Source: Pseudomonas extremorientalis (GTDB lineage Bacteria > Pseudomonadota > Gammaproteobacteria > Pseudomonadales > Pseudomonadaceae). From it: a stretch of 64,000 nt of DNA. Under the pieces are notes generated by a model that was not told the origin of the DNA, did not search any database, and worked only from the letters and a program-made list of their open reading frames with translations. Below, in pieces: positions 1 through 9,134 of this stretch. The stretch is taken from assembly GCF_001870465.1 (NCBI RefSeq), contig NZ_MDGK01000031.1:124001-188000 (forward strand), given 5' to 3'. Made by a program: the position numbers and the translations under genes. Within the stretch, counting starts at the first letter, position 1; the number at the start of each line of letters is the position of its first letter.

Positions 1-995
1 TGCTTGAGGTAGGTACCGTCGCCTTCGCCGACCACGGTGATGCCATTGAAGTAGCGCTTCTGGTGGTGCACTTCCTGGCGAATCGGTACCCCGGTGATCA
101 GCGCGGTGTGCCGGTCGGCGGCGAACTTGCCCATCATGCCCAGGTAGCCTTCGACAGACTCCTTGAGCACCGGCACCGCCGTTTCCGGCCATACCAGCAA
201 GTCGACACGCTTGGAGCTGAAGCTCATGTCGCGATACAGCGCCAGCTGCGCGTTGAGCTGCTCCGGGTCCCACTTCATGCTCTGTTCGACGTTGCCCTGG
301 ATGGCGGCCACGCTCAGCGGCGCGCCGGACGGACTGGTCCAGGCGTGATGCTTGAGTGCCAGGCCGATCGCCCAGGGTGCTACCAGCAATACCAGGCCGG
401 CACCGATAAAGGCGTTGCGCTTGCCGGCCAGCAGGCGCGGCAGGTTGCACAGCAGCGCGGCGGTGAGTGCCAGGGCAAAGGAGATCAGCCACATCCCGCC
501 CAGCGGCGCGAGGCCGGTGAGCGGGCCATCGAGTTGGCTGTACCCGGAATACAACCATGGGAAACCGGTGAGGAACCAGCCGCGAAATGCTTCCTGGCCC
601 ACCCACAACGCCGCGAAGGTCAGGGCATCGGCCAGCGGCGCTTCGTTGCGACGCAACCAGCGCGCCCACAGCCAGGCGGGCAGGGCGAAGAACCAGGCGA
701 TGGCAGCGGTGAACAGCAGCATCAGGAACCCCGCCAGCAACACCGAAGCGCCTCCGAAGTGGTGGATGCTGTAGTAGATCCAGCTGGTGCCGGCGCCGAA
801 CAGGCCGAAGCCGAAACACCAGCCACGGCCCAGGGCCTGGCGTGGGCTCAGTTCCCGCAGCCCGATATAGAACAGGCCGACCGCCACCAGCGCAAAAGGC
901 CACAGGTCGAACGGCGCCAGCGCCAGGGTGGTGATGGCGCCGGCCACCACGGCCAGCAAATTACCGGGCCAGCCGGGGCGGGTTAGGCGCTGCAT
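1..995 (-). CDS. lnt: Apolipoprotein N-acyltransferase, 3' end beyond the window
   Basis: Inner-membrane enzyme that adds the third acyl chain to the N-terminal cysteine of bacterial lipoproteins. The visible 331 codons start MQRLTRPGWPGNLLAV, run through several hydrophobic segments and enter the periplasmic nitrilase-like domain. VDLLVWPETAVPV supplies the expected catalytic glutamate. The window ends just before where the catalytic lysine and cysteine should lie, so these are not seen. The start ATG (993-995) is 8 bp past the corC stop, so lnt is the last visible gene of the leftward operon, the usual corC-lnt order in pseudomonads. This is partial because of the window edge, not a broken gene. 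Confidence 0.95.
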   Translation of the reverse strand, partial: MQRLTRPGWPGNLLAVVAGAITTLALAPFDLWPFALVAVGLFYIGLRELSPRQALGRGWCFGFGLFGAGTSWIYYSIHHFGGASVLLAGFLMLLFTAAIAWFFALPAWLWARWLRRNEAPLADALTFAALWVGQEAFRGWFLTGFPWLYSGYSQLDGPLTGLAPLGGMWLISFALALTAALLCNLPRLLAGKRNAFIGAGLVLLVAPWAIGLALKHHAWTSPSGAPLSVAAIQGNVEQSMKWDPEQLNAQLALYRDMSFSSKRVDLLVWPETAVPVLKESVEGYLGMMGKFAADRHTALITGVPIRQEVHHQKRYFNGITVVGEGDGTYLK

Positions 996-1003
996 GTCAT
1001 TCC

Positions 1004-1843
1004 TTAGCGGGCAATTGGTGTCAGGCGGATCAGATGGATGCGACGGCTGTCGGCATTCAGGATGCGGAAGCGATACGCGCCGATCTCGGTGGTTTCGTTA
1101 CGCTTGGGCAGGTGCCCGAACGCACTCATCACCAGGCCGCCCACGGTGTCGAACTCGTCATCGGAGAATTCGCTGTCGAAGAACTCGTTGAAGTTCTCGA
1201 TCGGCGTCAGCGCCTTGATCAGGAAGTCACCGCTGGGCAGTGGCTTGATGTAGCTGTCTTCTTCCACGTCGTGTTCGTCTTCGATATCGCCGACGATCTG
1301 TTCCAGCACGTCTTCAATCGTCACCAGGCCAGCGACGCCGCCGTATTCGTCGATCACAATGGCCATGTGATTGTGGTTGGCGCGGAATTCGCGCAGCAAC
1401 ACATTCAGGCGCTTGGATTCAGGCACGAAGGTGGCCGGACGCAGCAAGTCCTTGATATTGAAGCTGTCGCCGTTTTCCTTGAGGATCAGCGGCAGCAGGT
1501 CCTTGGCCAGCAGGACGCCCATGACATCGTCATGGCTTTCACCGATCACCGGGTAGCGCGAGTGCGCCGAGTCGATCACGGCCGGGAGGAACTCCCGTGG
1601 GGTCTGGGTCGCCTTGATGCTGATCATCTGCGAGCGCGGGACCATGATGTCCCGTACTTGCAGGTCAGCCACCTGGATGGCGCCCTCGACAATGGCCAGC
1701 GCTTCGCTGTCCAGCAACTTGTTCTGATGGGCCTCGCGCAGCAGCTCCAAGAGCTCCTGGCGGTTTTTCGGCTCGTGGGCAAAAGCCTGGGTCAGTTTAC
1801 CCAGCCATGACTTCTGCCCGTTGCTCGATCGGTCTTCGCTCAT
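1004..1843 (-). CDS. corC: CorC/YbeX-type CBS-domain protein (Mg/Co homeostasis)
   Basis: The 279-residue protein has paired CBS domains (about residues 65-190, including DIMVPRSQM and HMAIVIDEYGGVAGLVTIEDVLEQIVGDIEDE) and a C-terminal CorC/HlyC domain. That is the normal size and order for cytoplasmic CorC (YbeX), which lacks the DUF21 membrane domain of longer relatives. The family is linked to magnesium and cobalt efflux and, as a ybeZ-ybeY neighbour, to ribosome metabolism. It sits between ybeY and lnt on the same strand with short gaps, consistent with one transcript. Start at MSEDRSSNGQKSWLGKL. Confidence 0.93.
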   Translation of the reverse strand: MSEDRSSNGQKSWLGKLTQAFAHEPKNRQELLELLREAHQNKLLDSEALAIVEGAIQVADLQVRDIMVPRSQMISIKATQTPREFLPAVIDSAHSRYPVIGESHDDVMGVLLAKDLLPLILKENGDSFNIKDLLRPATFVPESKRLNVLLREFRANHNHMAIVIDEYGGVAGLVTIEDVLEQIVGDIEDEHDVEEDSYIKPLPSGDFLIKALTPIENFNEFFDSEFSDDEFDTVGGLVMSAFGHLPKRNETTEIGAYRFRILNADSRRIHLIRLTPIAR

Positions 1844-1884
1844 AGCGATTACTCTGAATCCTTTATTGTTACAGTTGAGTGTTT

Positions 1885-2343
1885 TTAAGCTTCGTCGTCG
1901 GCATATGGGTCCGGATGACCCAATTCTGCAAGCAACGTTTGTTCCAGTGTTTCCATTTCCTCGGCTTCCTCATCGTCTATATGGTCGTAACCCAAGAGAT
2001 GCAAGCAGCCGTGGATGACTAGATGGGCCCAGTGGGCTTCAAGTTCCTTGCCTTGTTCCTTTGCCTCGCGCTCCACCACGGCGACACAGATGACCAGATC
2101 GCCCAGCAACGGGATATCCAGCAGCTCATCCGGCACATCGGCGGGGAAGGACAGCACGTTGGTCGCGTAATCCTTCTGGCGCCAGGTGTGATTCAGTTCG
2201 CGGCCCTCGGGCTCGTCCACCAGGCGAATGGTCAGTTCCGAGTCGGCGGTGCGCTGGCGCAGGGCCAGGTCGCACCACTGACGGAACTGGGCTTCGCTGG
2301 GGGCGGGCGCTTCGGTGGCCAGCTGCAGGTCTAGCTCAAGCAT
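1885..2343 (-). CDS. ybeY: Endoribonuclease YbeY (rRNA maturation, UPF0054)
   Basis: The 152-residue zinc-dependent endoribonuclease carries the diagnostic [11 protein letters not shown] motif; the metal ligands would be H111, H115 and H121. YbeY takes part in 16S rRNA 3'-end maturation and ribosome quality control. I chose the start at MLELDLQL (ATG 2341-2343) because it gives the usual family length; the open frame upstream reads into phoH with unrelated sequence. It overlaps the phoH stop by 8 bp, which indicates translational coupling. The C-terminal tail is acidic. Confidence 0.95.
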   Translation of the reverse strand: MLELDLQLATEAPAPSEAQFRQWCDLALRQRTADSELTIRLVDEPEGRELNHTWRQKDYATNVLSFPADVPDELLDIPLLGDLVICVAVVEREAKEQGKELEAHWAHLVIHGCLHLLGYDHIDDEEAEEMETLEQTLLAELGHPDPYADDEA

Positions 2344-3340
2344 CGCGGCGAATGTCCTTGGCCGGTGCTTCGTCGCGATGGTCGAAGCGCTCGTAGGCTT
2401 CGACGATGCGCTGCACCAGCGGGTGACGAACCACATCCTTGGGCATGAAGTGCGTGAAGCTGATGCCCGGCACGTCCTTGAGCACCTCGATCACCTGGGC
2501 CAGGCCCGACTTGGTGCCTTTGGGCAGGTCGACCTGGGTGACATCACCGGTGATCACGGCGGTGGAGCCGAAACCGATGCGGGTGAGGAACATCTTCATC
2601 TGCTCGACCGTGGTGTTCTGGCTTTCGTCGAGGATGATGAAGCTGTTGTTCAAGGTACGACCACGCATGTAGGCCAGCGGGGCGATCTCGATCACCTGGC
2701 GTTCGATCAGCTTGGCCACGTATTCGAAGCCGAGCATCTCGTACAGTGCGTCGTAGAGCGGGCGCAGGTACGGGTCGATCTTCTGGGCGAGGTCGCCGGG
2801 CAGGAAGCCGAGCTTCTCGCCAGCCTCGACCGCCGGGCGTACCAGCAGGATGCGGCGCACTTGCTCGCGCTCCAGCGCATCGACCGCACAGGCCACGGCC
2901 AGGTAAGTCTTGCCGGTACCGGCGGGGCCGATGCCGAAGTTGATGTCGTTGCCGAGGATTTCCTTGACGTACTTCTGCTGATTCAAGCCGCGCGGGCGAA
3001 TCATGCCTTTTTTGGTACGCAGGGCCACGCTGGCTTCGGCCACGGGGTTATTGGCCAGGTCTTCGACAGCCGATTCCTGCAGGTACAGGTGCACGGTTTC
3101 CGGCGACAGCTCGCTACCCTTGGTTTCACGGTAGAGGCGGCGCAGCAGGTTTTCTGCGGACGTGGTGTGTTGGGGTTCACCAATGAGCTCGAACTGATTG
3201 CCGCGATTGCGGATCTCGATGCTCAGGCGTTGTTCGATGAGGCGCAGGTGCTCGTCGAACTGTCCGCACAGATTGGCGAAACGGCGAGCCTCAAAGGGCT
3301 CGAGGAGAAAACGATGGGGTTCTGCTATGGGTGCGTTCAA
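2336..3340 (-). CDS. phoH: PhoH-like ATPase (YbeZ)
   Basis: A 334-residue PhoH-family P-loop ATPase. Walker A is GPAGTGKT around residue 144 and Walker B is [12 protein letters not shown]. An N-terminal region of about 120 residues resembles the usual YbeZ extension. YbeZ associates with YbeY and is thought to act in RNA or ribosome metabolism; the exact substrate is not known. It lies between miaB and ybeY, overlapping ybeY. A 203-bp gap with a REP element separates it from miaB, so partial polarity between the two is possible. Confidence 0.94.
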   Translation of the reverse strand: MNAPIAEPHRFLLEPFEARRFANLCGQFDEHLRLIEQRLSIEIRNRGNQFELIGEPQHTTSAENLLRRLYRETKGSELSPETVHLYLQESAVEDLANNPVAEASVALRTKKGMIRPRGLNQQKYVKEILGNDINFGIGPAGTGKTYLAVACAVDALEREQVRRILLVRPAVEAGEKLGFLPGDLAQKIDPYLRPLYDALYEMLGFEYVAKLIERQVIEIAPLAYMRGRTLNNSFIILDESQNTTVEQMKMFLTRIGFGSTAVITGDVTQVDLPKGTKSGLAQVIEVLKDVPGISFTHFMPKDVVRHPLVQRIVEAYERFDHRDEAPAKDIRRDA

Positions 3341-3443
3341 GGTTGTTTTTAGCCGCCCTTTGGCTGTTGAGGTGAAAGAGAGAATAACGCCAGCTGCCCG
3401 TGCGCGAAAGCACTTACGTCATCGGAATGTTGCGCGGTCAGAA

Positions 3444-3532
3444 TGTGGGAGGGCGCTTGCCCCCGATAGCGCCGGTTCAGATAAAACATCTGTATCTGAC
3501 ACGCCGTCAGCGGGGGCAAGCCCCCTCCCACC
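3444..3532. repeat. REP pair (BIME) between phoH and miaB
   Basis: Two inverted arms, GTGGGAGGGCGCTTGCCCCCGAT and its near reverse complement CGGGGGCAAGCCCCCTCCCAC, flank about 45 bp. The left arm carries a single change from the window consensus (GGGCGC for GGGGGC). It lies between two genes on the minus strand. Confidence 0.9.
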
Positions 3533-3543
3533 TAATCAGGCAA

Positions 3544-4872
3544 TTATTGCCGCAATGACCCGCGCAACGAATGCGGCTGCGCCGCATCGATGTGCACATC
3601 GGCAAACTGGCCGATCAGGGTCGGATTATCGCAACGGAAGTTTACGATTCGGTTGTTCTCGGTACGCCCCTGCAATTCGCCCGGGTCTTTTTTCGAATAG
3701 TCGGTGACCAGGATGCGCTGGACAGACCCGACCATTTGTCGGCTGATCTCGAAACCCTGCTGGTTCAAGCGGTGTTGCAGCGCATTGAGGCGCTCTTTTT
3801 TCAGCGCTTCCGGGGTGTCGTCCGCCAGGTCGGCCGCCGGGGTACCGGGGCGTTGGCTGTAGACGAACGAATAGGAGAAGTCGAAACCGACGTCTTCGAT
3901 CAGCTTCATGGTCTGCTCGAAGTCTTTCTCGGTCTCGCCGGGGAAGCCGACGATAAAGTCCGAACTGATGCAGATGCCCGGCACCGCTGCGCGCAATTTG
4001 CGCAGTTTGGATTTGTATTCCAGGGCGGTGTGGTTGCGCTTCATGGCCGCCAGGATGCGGTCCGAGCCCGATTGCACCGGCAAGTGCAGGTGCTTGACCA
4101 GTTCCGGCACTTCAGCGTGGGCCTGGATCAGGCTGTCGGAGAACTCCAGCGGGTGTGAGGTGGTGTAGCGGATGCGCTCGATACCGTCCACGGCAGCCAC
4201 CACGCGGATCAGCTCCGCCAGGTCGGCCAGGCGGCCATCCTCGGTCAGGCCGCGGTAGCCATTGACGTTCTGGCCCAGCAGGGTCACTTCGCGCACGCCG
4301 TTTTCGGCCAGGTGGATGATTTCCGACAGCACATCATCAAATGGCCGGCTGACTTCTTCACCGCGTGTGTAGGGCACCACGCAGAAGGTGCAGTACTTGC
4401 TGCAGCCTTCCATCACTGACACGTAGGCGCTTGGCCCATCGATACGGGGTTCGGGCAAGTGGTCGAATTTTTCGATCTCCGGGAACGACACATCCACCTG
4501 CGGCAGCTTGGTAACGCGCGCGGCATCGATCATTTCCGGCAGGCGGTGCAGGGTCTGCGGACCGAAGACCACGTCGACATAAGGTGCGCGGTCGCGGATC
4601 GCGGCGCCTTCCTGGCTGGCCACGCAACCGCCGACGGCGATCACCATGTCCGGGTTGGCCAGCTTCAATTCGCGCCAGCGGCCCAGCTGCGAGTACACAC
4701 GGTCCTGGGCCCGCTCGCGGATCGAGCAGGTATTGAGCAGGATCACGTCGGCATCTTCGGCGCGGGCGGTGACTTCCAGGGCCTGGTGTTCGCCCAGCAG
4801 ATCGACCATGCGCGAGCTGTCGTACTCGTTCATCTGGCAACCGTGGGTTTCGATGTAAAGCTTCTTGGCCAT
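3544..4872 (-). CDS. miaB: tRNA-2-methylthio-N6-dimethylallyladenosine synthase MiaB
   Basis: Radical-SAM methylthiotransferase that converts i6A37 to ms2i6A37 in tRNAs reading UNN codons. From the start [15 protein letters not shown] the N-terminal cluster cysteines are C12, C49 and C83, and the radical-SAM CxxxCxxC (CSKYCTFC) is C157, C161 and C164, matching the E. coli numbering. A C-terminal TRAM-like region follows. The protein is 442 residues, normal for the family. An upstream in-frame ATG (4882-4884) would add MTIP; the inner ATG fits family members better. It is the first gene of the leftward operon. Confidence 0.96.
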   Translation of the reverse strand: MAKKLYIETHGCQMNEYDSSRMVDLLGEHQALEVTARAEDADVILLNTCSIRERAQDRVYSQLGRWRELKLANPDMVIAVGGCVASQEGAAIRDRAPYVDVVFGPQTLHRLPEMIDAARVTKLPQVDVSFPEIEKFDHLPEPRIDGPSAYVSVMEGCSKYCTFCVVPYTRGEEVSRPFDDVLSEIIHLAENGVREVTLLGQNVNGYRGLTEDGRLADLAELIRVVAAVDGIERIRYTTSHPLEFSDSLIQAHAEVPELVKHLHLPVQSGSDRILAAMKRNHTALEYKSKLRKLRAAVPGICISSDFIVGFPGETEKDFEQTMKLIEDVGFDFSYSFVYSQRPGTPAADLADDTPEALKKERLNALQHRLNQQGFEISRQMVGSVQRILVTDYSKKDPGELQGRTENNRIVNFRCDNPTLIGQFADVHIDAAQPHSLRGSLRQ

Positions 4873-5003
4873 GGGAATCGTCAACTGGTGGTAAAGAACC
4901 GCGCATTATAGGGGGCATGCCCATTGGTTCCTAGCGTTGTGCATCGGGTGCCATGCTATAGTTCGCGCCCTCTTTTATATCCCCGATGTGTTGTTCGCCC
5001 ACC

Positions 5004-5330
5004 ATGACCAAACGTGAAGCTCCAATCTACAAGGTGATTTTCCTCAACCAGGGCCAGGTGTTCGAAATGTACGCCAAGCAGATCTATCAAAGTGATCTGT
5101 GGGGTTTCCTGGAGGTGGAAGAGTTCGTCTTTGGCGAGCGCACCCAGTTGGTCGTCGACCCGGGCGAAGAGAAGCTCAAGGCGCAGTTCGAAGGCGTGGT
5201 GCGCAGCTTTGTGCCGATGCATTCGATTGTGCGAATCGATGAAGTCGAGCGCCTGGGCACGCCGAAGATCAGCGAGGCGCGGGGCACCAGCAATGTGATG
5301 CCATTTCCGATGCCAATGCCGGAGAAGTAA
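5004..5330 (+). CDS. DUF1820 family protein
   Basis: A 108-residue soluble protein starting MTKREAPIYKVIFLNQGQV. It matches the small DUF1820 family of gammaproteobacteria, including FLEVEEFVFGERTQLVVDPGEEKLKAQFEGV in the middle (cited by position 35-65 in the product). The function is unknown. It is transcribed divergently from miaB and converges on the Sel1-repeat gene with only 8 bp between the stops, leaving no room for a separate terminator. The C-terminal tail is rich in methionine and proline. Confidence 0.85.
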   Translation: MTKREAPIYKVIFLNQGQVFEMYAKQIYQSDLWGFLEVEEFVFGERTQLVVDPGEEKLKAQFEGVVRSFVPMHSIVRIDEVERLGTPKISEARGTSNVMPFPMPMPEK

Positions 5331-5338
5331 GGCGGCTG

Positions 5339-5893
5339 TCAGGGCAGCGGTGAGAAGGGCGAACGCCCATCGGCGCTCTGCAGTTCCAGAAGGTAGTTGC
5401 GGAAAATCTGGCCCAGCACCTGGGTCGCCACTTCCAGTTCATCGCGCTGCATGTGCTCGGCGACTTCGTCGGCGGTGTCCAGCGCGTCTTCAGCGCCGTT
5501 GACCGCGGCCATTTTCAGCACGATGTAGGCCTGGACGTTGTTGGCCGGCACGCCTTCGCCCTTGAAGAACATGTTGCCCAACTGGAATTGCGCTTGGGCA
5601 TGGCCCTGCAACGACGCTTTCTCGAAGTAGCTCAAGGCCTTGTTGAGGTCGCGGGCAGGGTTCTTGCTGTCGTGGAAGTACTCGCCCAACTCGTATTGCG
5701 CCTGCGCATCCCCGCCGTCGGCCTGCTTCTGGCACGCGCTCAGGGCTTCGGCCTGGCTGTCTGGCTGGGTATTGAGGGTGCAACGACCCATCGCTGGGAT
5801 TAACAACGAGTTGCCGCCTGCTTGTGCATGTGCCAGCAGCGGCTGAAGGAGCAACAGGCAGCCCAGAACCAGGGTGCGGCCGGTGCGTTTCAT
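5339..5893 (-). CDS. Secreted Sel1-repeat (TPR-like) protein
   Basis: A 184-residue protein starting MKRTGRTLVLGCLLLLQPLLAHA, a clear Sec signal peptide probably cleaved after AHA. Two Sel1-like repeats follow (ALSACQKQADGGDAQAQYELG and the stretch with KALSYFEKASLQGHAQAQ/QLGNMFFKGEGV). Such solenoids usually bind other proteins in the periplasm. The start was chosen because the sequence upstream of the signal peptide is not conserved-looking. It is a single-gene unit facing DUF1820; no partner is evident. Confidence 0.85.
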   Translation of the reverse strand: MKRTGRTLVLGCLLLLQPLLAHAQAGGNSLLIPAMGRCTLNTQPDSQAEALSACQKQADGGDAQAQYELGEYFHDSKNPARDLNKALSYFEKASLQGHAQAQFQLGNMFFKGEGVPANNVQAYIVLKMAAVNGAEDALDTADEVAEHMQRDELEVATQVLGQIFRNYLLELQSADGRSPFSPLP

Positions 5894-6080
5894 GGGAATC
5901 GACTTACCTCTGACGGGGCACGCGGACCCTCGGGGGATCCAATAAGCGCGCATTATGAAATAAGCAGGCCTCTGCTTACAAAGTCTTTACTCGTTTTTCT
6001 GCTGCTTGGCCAAGTTATCTGCCGGATTGCAGGTGAATTCTCGGAAAAACTCGGAAATATCTGTAAGCAAAGTAGCAAAT

Positions 6081-6104
6081 CAGACACCGTTTGCGGGGTG
6101 CCTG
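6081..6104 (-). terminator. Possible weak terminator after hemL
   Basis: On the minus strand CAGGCACC and GGTGTCTG can form an 8-bp stem (one G-U pair) with an 8-nt loop, 15 bp past the hemL stop. The run after it (ATTTGC) is only moderately T-rich, so this is tentative. Confidence 0.35.
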
Positions 6105-6118
6105 ATGGTTGCGGCCTA

Positions 6119-7402
6119 TTACTTCAGTGCGGCGAAGGCGCGTTCGGCGGCGTCGAGGGTCAGTTTCAGCTCGGCTTCGCCGTGGGCGATCGAGGTGAAG
6201 CCGGCTTCGAAAGCGCTCGGTGCCAGGTATACGCCGCCTTCCAGCATCAGGTGGAAGAAGCGTTTGAACAGATCGGCATCGCTGCCCATTACGTCGTCAA
6301 AAGTGACGATATCGTCGGCACCGCTGAAGTACAGGCCGAACATACCGCCCGCCTGGGTGGTGACAAACGGAATGCCGGCGGCATCGGCGCGCTGTTGCAG
6401 GCCGTCGAGCAGGCGCGTGGTGTAGTCGGTCAGCTCGGCGTGGAAGCCCGGGCGGCTGATCAGGCGCAGGGTGGTCAGGCCGGCGGCCATGGCCAGTGGG
6501 TTACCCGACAAGGTGCCCGCCTGGTACACCGGGCCCAGCGGCGCGATGTGCTGCATGATCTCGCGCTTGCCGCCGAAGCAGCCCACCGGCATGCCGCCGC
6601 CGATGATCTTGCCGAAGGTGCTCAGGTCCGGCGTGACGCCGTAGTGCGCCTGGGCGCCGCCGAGGGCGACGCGGAAACCGGTCATCACTTCGTCGAAAAT
6701 CAGCACCACGCCGTGTTTGTCGCACTGTTCGCGCAGGCCTTCGAGAAAGCCCGGCGCGGGCGGCACGCAGTTCATATTGCCGGCCACCGGCTCGACGATG
6801 ATGCAGGCCACGTCCTGGCCCACTTCATTGAGCATCTGCTCGACGGCGGCGATGTCGTTGAACGGCAGGGTCAGGGTGTGCTTGGCAAACGCGGCTGGCA
6901 CGCCCGCCGAGCTAGGGACACCTTGGGTCAGCGCGCCAGAACCGGCCTTGACCAACAGGCTGTCGGAATGGCCGTGATAGCAGCCTTCGAACTTGATGAT
7001 GCTGTCGCGGCCGGTGAAACCACGGGCCAGGCGGATCGCGCTCATGGTGGCTTCGGTGCCGGAGCTGACCATACGCACCATTTCCATCGACGGCACGATC
7101 GAGCAGACCAGGTCCGCCATCTCGGTTTCCATGGCGGTCGGCGCGCCGTAGGACAGGCCGTGTTCCAGTTGCTTGCGCACCGCGTCCAGCACGTCCGGGT
7201 GGCTGTGGCCGAGGATCATCGGGCCCCAGGAGCCGACGTAGTCCACGTAGCGCTTGTCATCTTCGTCGGTGACGTAGGCGCCTTCGGCATGCTTGAAGAA
7301 CAGCGGCGTGCCGCCCACGCTCTTGAACGCACGCACGGGGGAGTTCACACCGCCGGGTATGTGTTTCTGGGCATTGGCAAACAGCGTTTCGGAACGGGAC
7401 AT
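6119..7402 (-). CDS. hemL: Glutamate-1-semialdehyde 2,1-aminomutase
   Basis: PLP-dependent enzyme making 5-aminolevulinate in the C5 pathway of haem synthesis. The product is 427 residues, and [14 protein letters not shown] places the PLP-binding lysine at K265, as in characterised enzymes. [18 protein letters not shown] is the expected phosphate-binding region. It lies 11 bp past thiE, so thiD, thiE and hemL probably share a transcript, a common pseudomonad arrangement. The start [19 protein letters not shown] is typical. Confidence 0.97.
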   Translation of the reverse strand: MSRSETLFANAQKHIPGGVNSPVRAFKSVGGTPLFFKHAEGAYVTDEDDKRYVDYVGSWGPMILGHSHPDVLDAVRKQLEHGLSYGAPTAMETEMADLVCSIVPSMEMVRMVSSGTEATMSAIRLARGFTGRDSIIKFEGCYHGHSDSLLVKAGSGALTQGVPSSAGVPAAFAKHTLTLPFNDIAAVEQMLNEVGQDVACIIVEPVAGNMNCVPPAPGFLEGLREQCDKHGVVLIFDEVMTGFRVALGGAQAHYGVTPDLSTFGKIIGGGMPVGCFGGKREIMQHIAPLGPVYQAGTLSGNPLAMAAGLTTLRLISRPGFHAELTDYTTRLLDGLQQRADAAGIPFVTTQAGGMFGLYFSGADDIVTFDDVMGSDADLFKRFFHLMLEGGVYLAPSAFEAGFTSIAHGEAELKLTLDAAERAFAALK

Positions 7403-7413
7403 GATCGGGCTCT

Positions 7414-8043
7414 CTAAACTGAAATTTTAAGAAGGTCGTTGAACGCACGGGCGCGGCGCGTGACTTCCTGGGTGCTATCGGCGCCAAACAGGCCGTGCAC
7501 CACCGCCAGCAGGTCGGCACCGTGGGCCACCAGGGGTTCGGCGTTCTCCAGGGTGATGCCGCCGATCACGCAGATCGGCAGCTGCAGGCGCGCACGGGCC
7601 TGGGCCAGCATTTCGAGGGTGGCGGCCGGGGCGCCGGGCTTGGTACTGGAATTGAAGAAGCGACCGAAGGCGACGTAGCTCGCACCTTCCTTGGCAGCCT
7701 GCTCGGCCAGTTCGATCTGGCTGTGGCAGGTGGAACCGATGATGGCCTTGGAGCCGAGCAGGGCACGGGCCGGGGTCAGCGGGCCGTCGGTCTGGCCCAG
7801 GTGCACGCCGACGCCGAGGCGCGCGGCCAGTTCGGCGTCGTCGTTGATAATGAGTTGGGTTTTGTAGCGCGAGCACAGCTCCCGCAGCTTTTCTGCTTCA
7901 CGCAGGCGCCGGGCTTCGTCGCTGCTTTTGTCGCGGTATTGCAGCAGAGTCACGCCACCGTCCAGCGCCGCTTCGACGTAGGCGAGGAATTTGCCGGCCA
8001 ACAGTTGGCTGTCGGTAATGGCGTAAAGGCCACGTAGTTTCAT
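7414..8043 (-). CDS. thiE: Thiamine-phosphate synthase
   Basis: Couples HMP-pyrophosphate and thiazole phosphate to thiamine phosphate. The 209-residue TIM-barrel protein starts [11 protein letters not shown] and has the family motifs [52 protein letters not shown] and the C-terminal phosphate-binding [12 protein letters not shown]. The gap to thiD is 18 bp. It is part of the thiD-thiE-hemL unit. I saw no THI-box signature upstream of thiD. Confidence 0.96.
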   Translation of the reverse strand: MKLRGLYAITDSQLLAGKFLAYVEAALDGGVTLLQYRDKSSDEARRLREAEKLRELCSRYKTQLIINDDAELAARLGVGVHLGQTDGPLTPARALLGSKAIIGSTCHSQIELAEQAAKEGASYVAFGRFFNSSTKPGAPAATLEMLAQARARLQLPICVIGGITLENAEPLVAHGADLLAVVHGLFGADSTQEVTRRARAFNDLLKISV

Positions 8044-8061
8044 CAGGCAGGCCTCGTGCTG

Positions 8062-8859
8062 TTAAGAGCAGAAATCCAGCGGCAGACGGCGCGGCACGAA
8101 CTGGCCCTGGCCGAGTTGTTCAGCGTCACGCAGGGTGCGCCAAGTGTAGTTGAGGGCCGATTGCACGGCGCTCACCAGGCCTTCGCCCTGGGCGATCCGG
8201 CCCGACAGGGCACTGGCCAGCGTGCAGCCCGAACCGTGATAACTGCCAGGCAGGCGCTGGCAGGTAAAGGTCTGGCGCGTGCCGTCGCGGCTGTAGAGGC
8301 GGTTGTGTACTTCGTGCTCGTCGCCATGCCCGCCGGTGATCAGCAAATGCCTGATATACGGCAGCAGCTTCTCGGCGCATTCGTCTGCCGAGCCGTCCGG
8401 CAGCTCGGCGAGGATGCGCGCTTCGGGCAGGTTCGGCGTGGCGATCAGCGACAACGGCAACAGCCGCTCGCGCATCGCATAACCGACCTCGTCCTTGCCC
8501 AGGCTACCGCCGCCACCGGCGCGCAGTACCGGGTCGCACACCACCGGCAGGTGCGGATGCGCCTGCAGCAGTTCGACCACGGTGTCGACCATCGCGGTGG
8601 AACCGAGCATGCCGAGCTTGACCGCCGCCACTTCGGAGTCGCCGAGCACGGCATTGGCCTGGGCCAGTACCCATTCGCGGTCGAGCACGCGGAAGTCGCT
8701 GACGTTGACCGTGTTCTGCACGGTCAGTGCGGTGATGGCCGGAGCCGCATGGCAACCCTGGGCGAGCAGGGCTTCGATATCTGCCTGCAAGCCGGCGCCA
8801 CCACTGGGGTCATGGCCGGAGAGACAGAGGACAACGGGGCGAGAGCTGTAGATATTCAT
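8062..8859 (-). CDS. thiD: Hydroxymethylpyrimidine/phosphomethylpyrimidine kinase
   Basis: Ribokinase-fold enzyme that phosphorylates HMP twice for thiamine synthesis. VLCLSGHDPSGGAGLQADIE is the N-terminal substrate-binding signature, and LPGSYHGSGCTLASALSGRIAQG is the C-terminal anion-hole and base region. Start MNIYSSRPVV gives 265 residues; an upstream ATG 21 bp earlier is possible but gives a non-family extension. First gene of the thiD-thiE-hemL unit, divergent from the hybrid kinase at 9135 across 275 bp. Confidence 0.96.
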   Translation of the reverse strand: MNIYSSRPVVLCLSGHDPSGGAGLQADIEALLAQGCHAAPAITALTVQNTVNVSDFRVLDREWVLAQANAVLGDSEVAAVKLGMLGSTAMVDTVVELLQAHPHLPVVCDPVLRAGGGGSLGKDEVGYAMRERLLPLSLIATPNLPEARILAELPDGSADECAEKLLPYIRHLLITGGHGDEHEVHNRLYSRDGTRQTFTCQRLPGSYHGSGCTLASALSGRIAQGEGLVSAVQSALNYTWRTLRDAEQLGQGQFVPRRLPLDFCS

Positions 8860-9134
8860 GGTGCGCGAGCTTACCACCAAACGCTTTTGGCGGGGCTGTT
8901 GCGCGAAAGAGGATTTTCACCGCGGGTGGAAGGTTTCAGCAATCCAGGTCAGTGCATGAATATTGCTGAAAGCACCGTTCTAGAGCCTTTCAAAAAATTA
9001 TTTCAATGGTGTCCAATAGCCTTTAGTGGCTATGCTAGAGTGGATCCAAACTACTAACTGTATTGCCGGTGTACGTCTTCTCAAAAGGAATGGGGGGCTT
9101 TTTGACATAACCGGGCAGGCCACGCTGGGGCTCT

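Noticed and set aside
5822..7417. A 531-residue open frame on the plus strand opposite hemL
   Set aside because: It is the antisense of hemL. The product is His/Arg/Gly/Ala-rich with no domain, as expected from high-GC shadow frames.
8860..9134. Possible TPP riboswitch upstream of thiD
   Set aside because: Neither strand shows the CTGAGA and ACCTGATCTGG-type core elements. thiD, thiE and hemL have no visible riboswitch leader.
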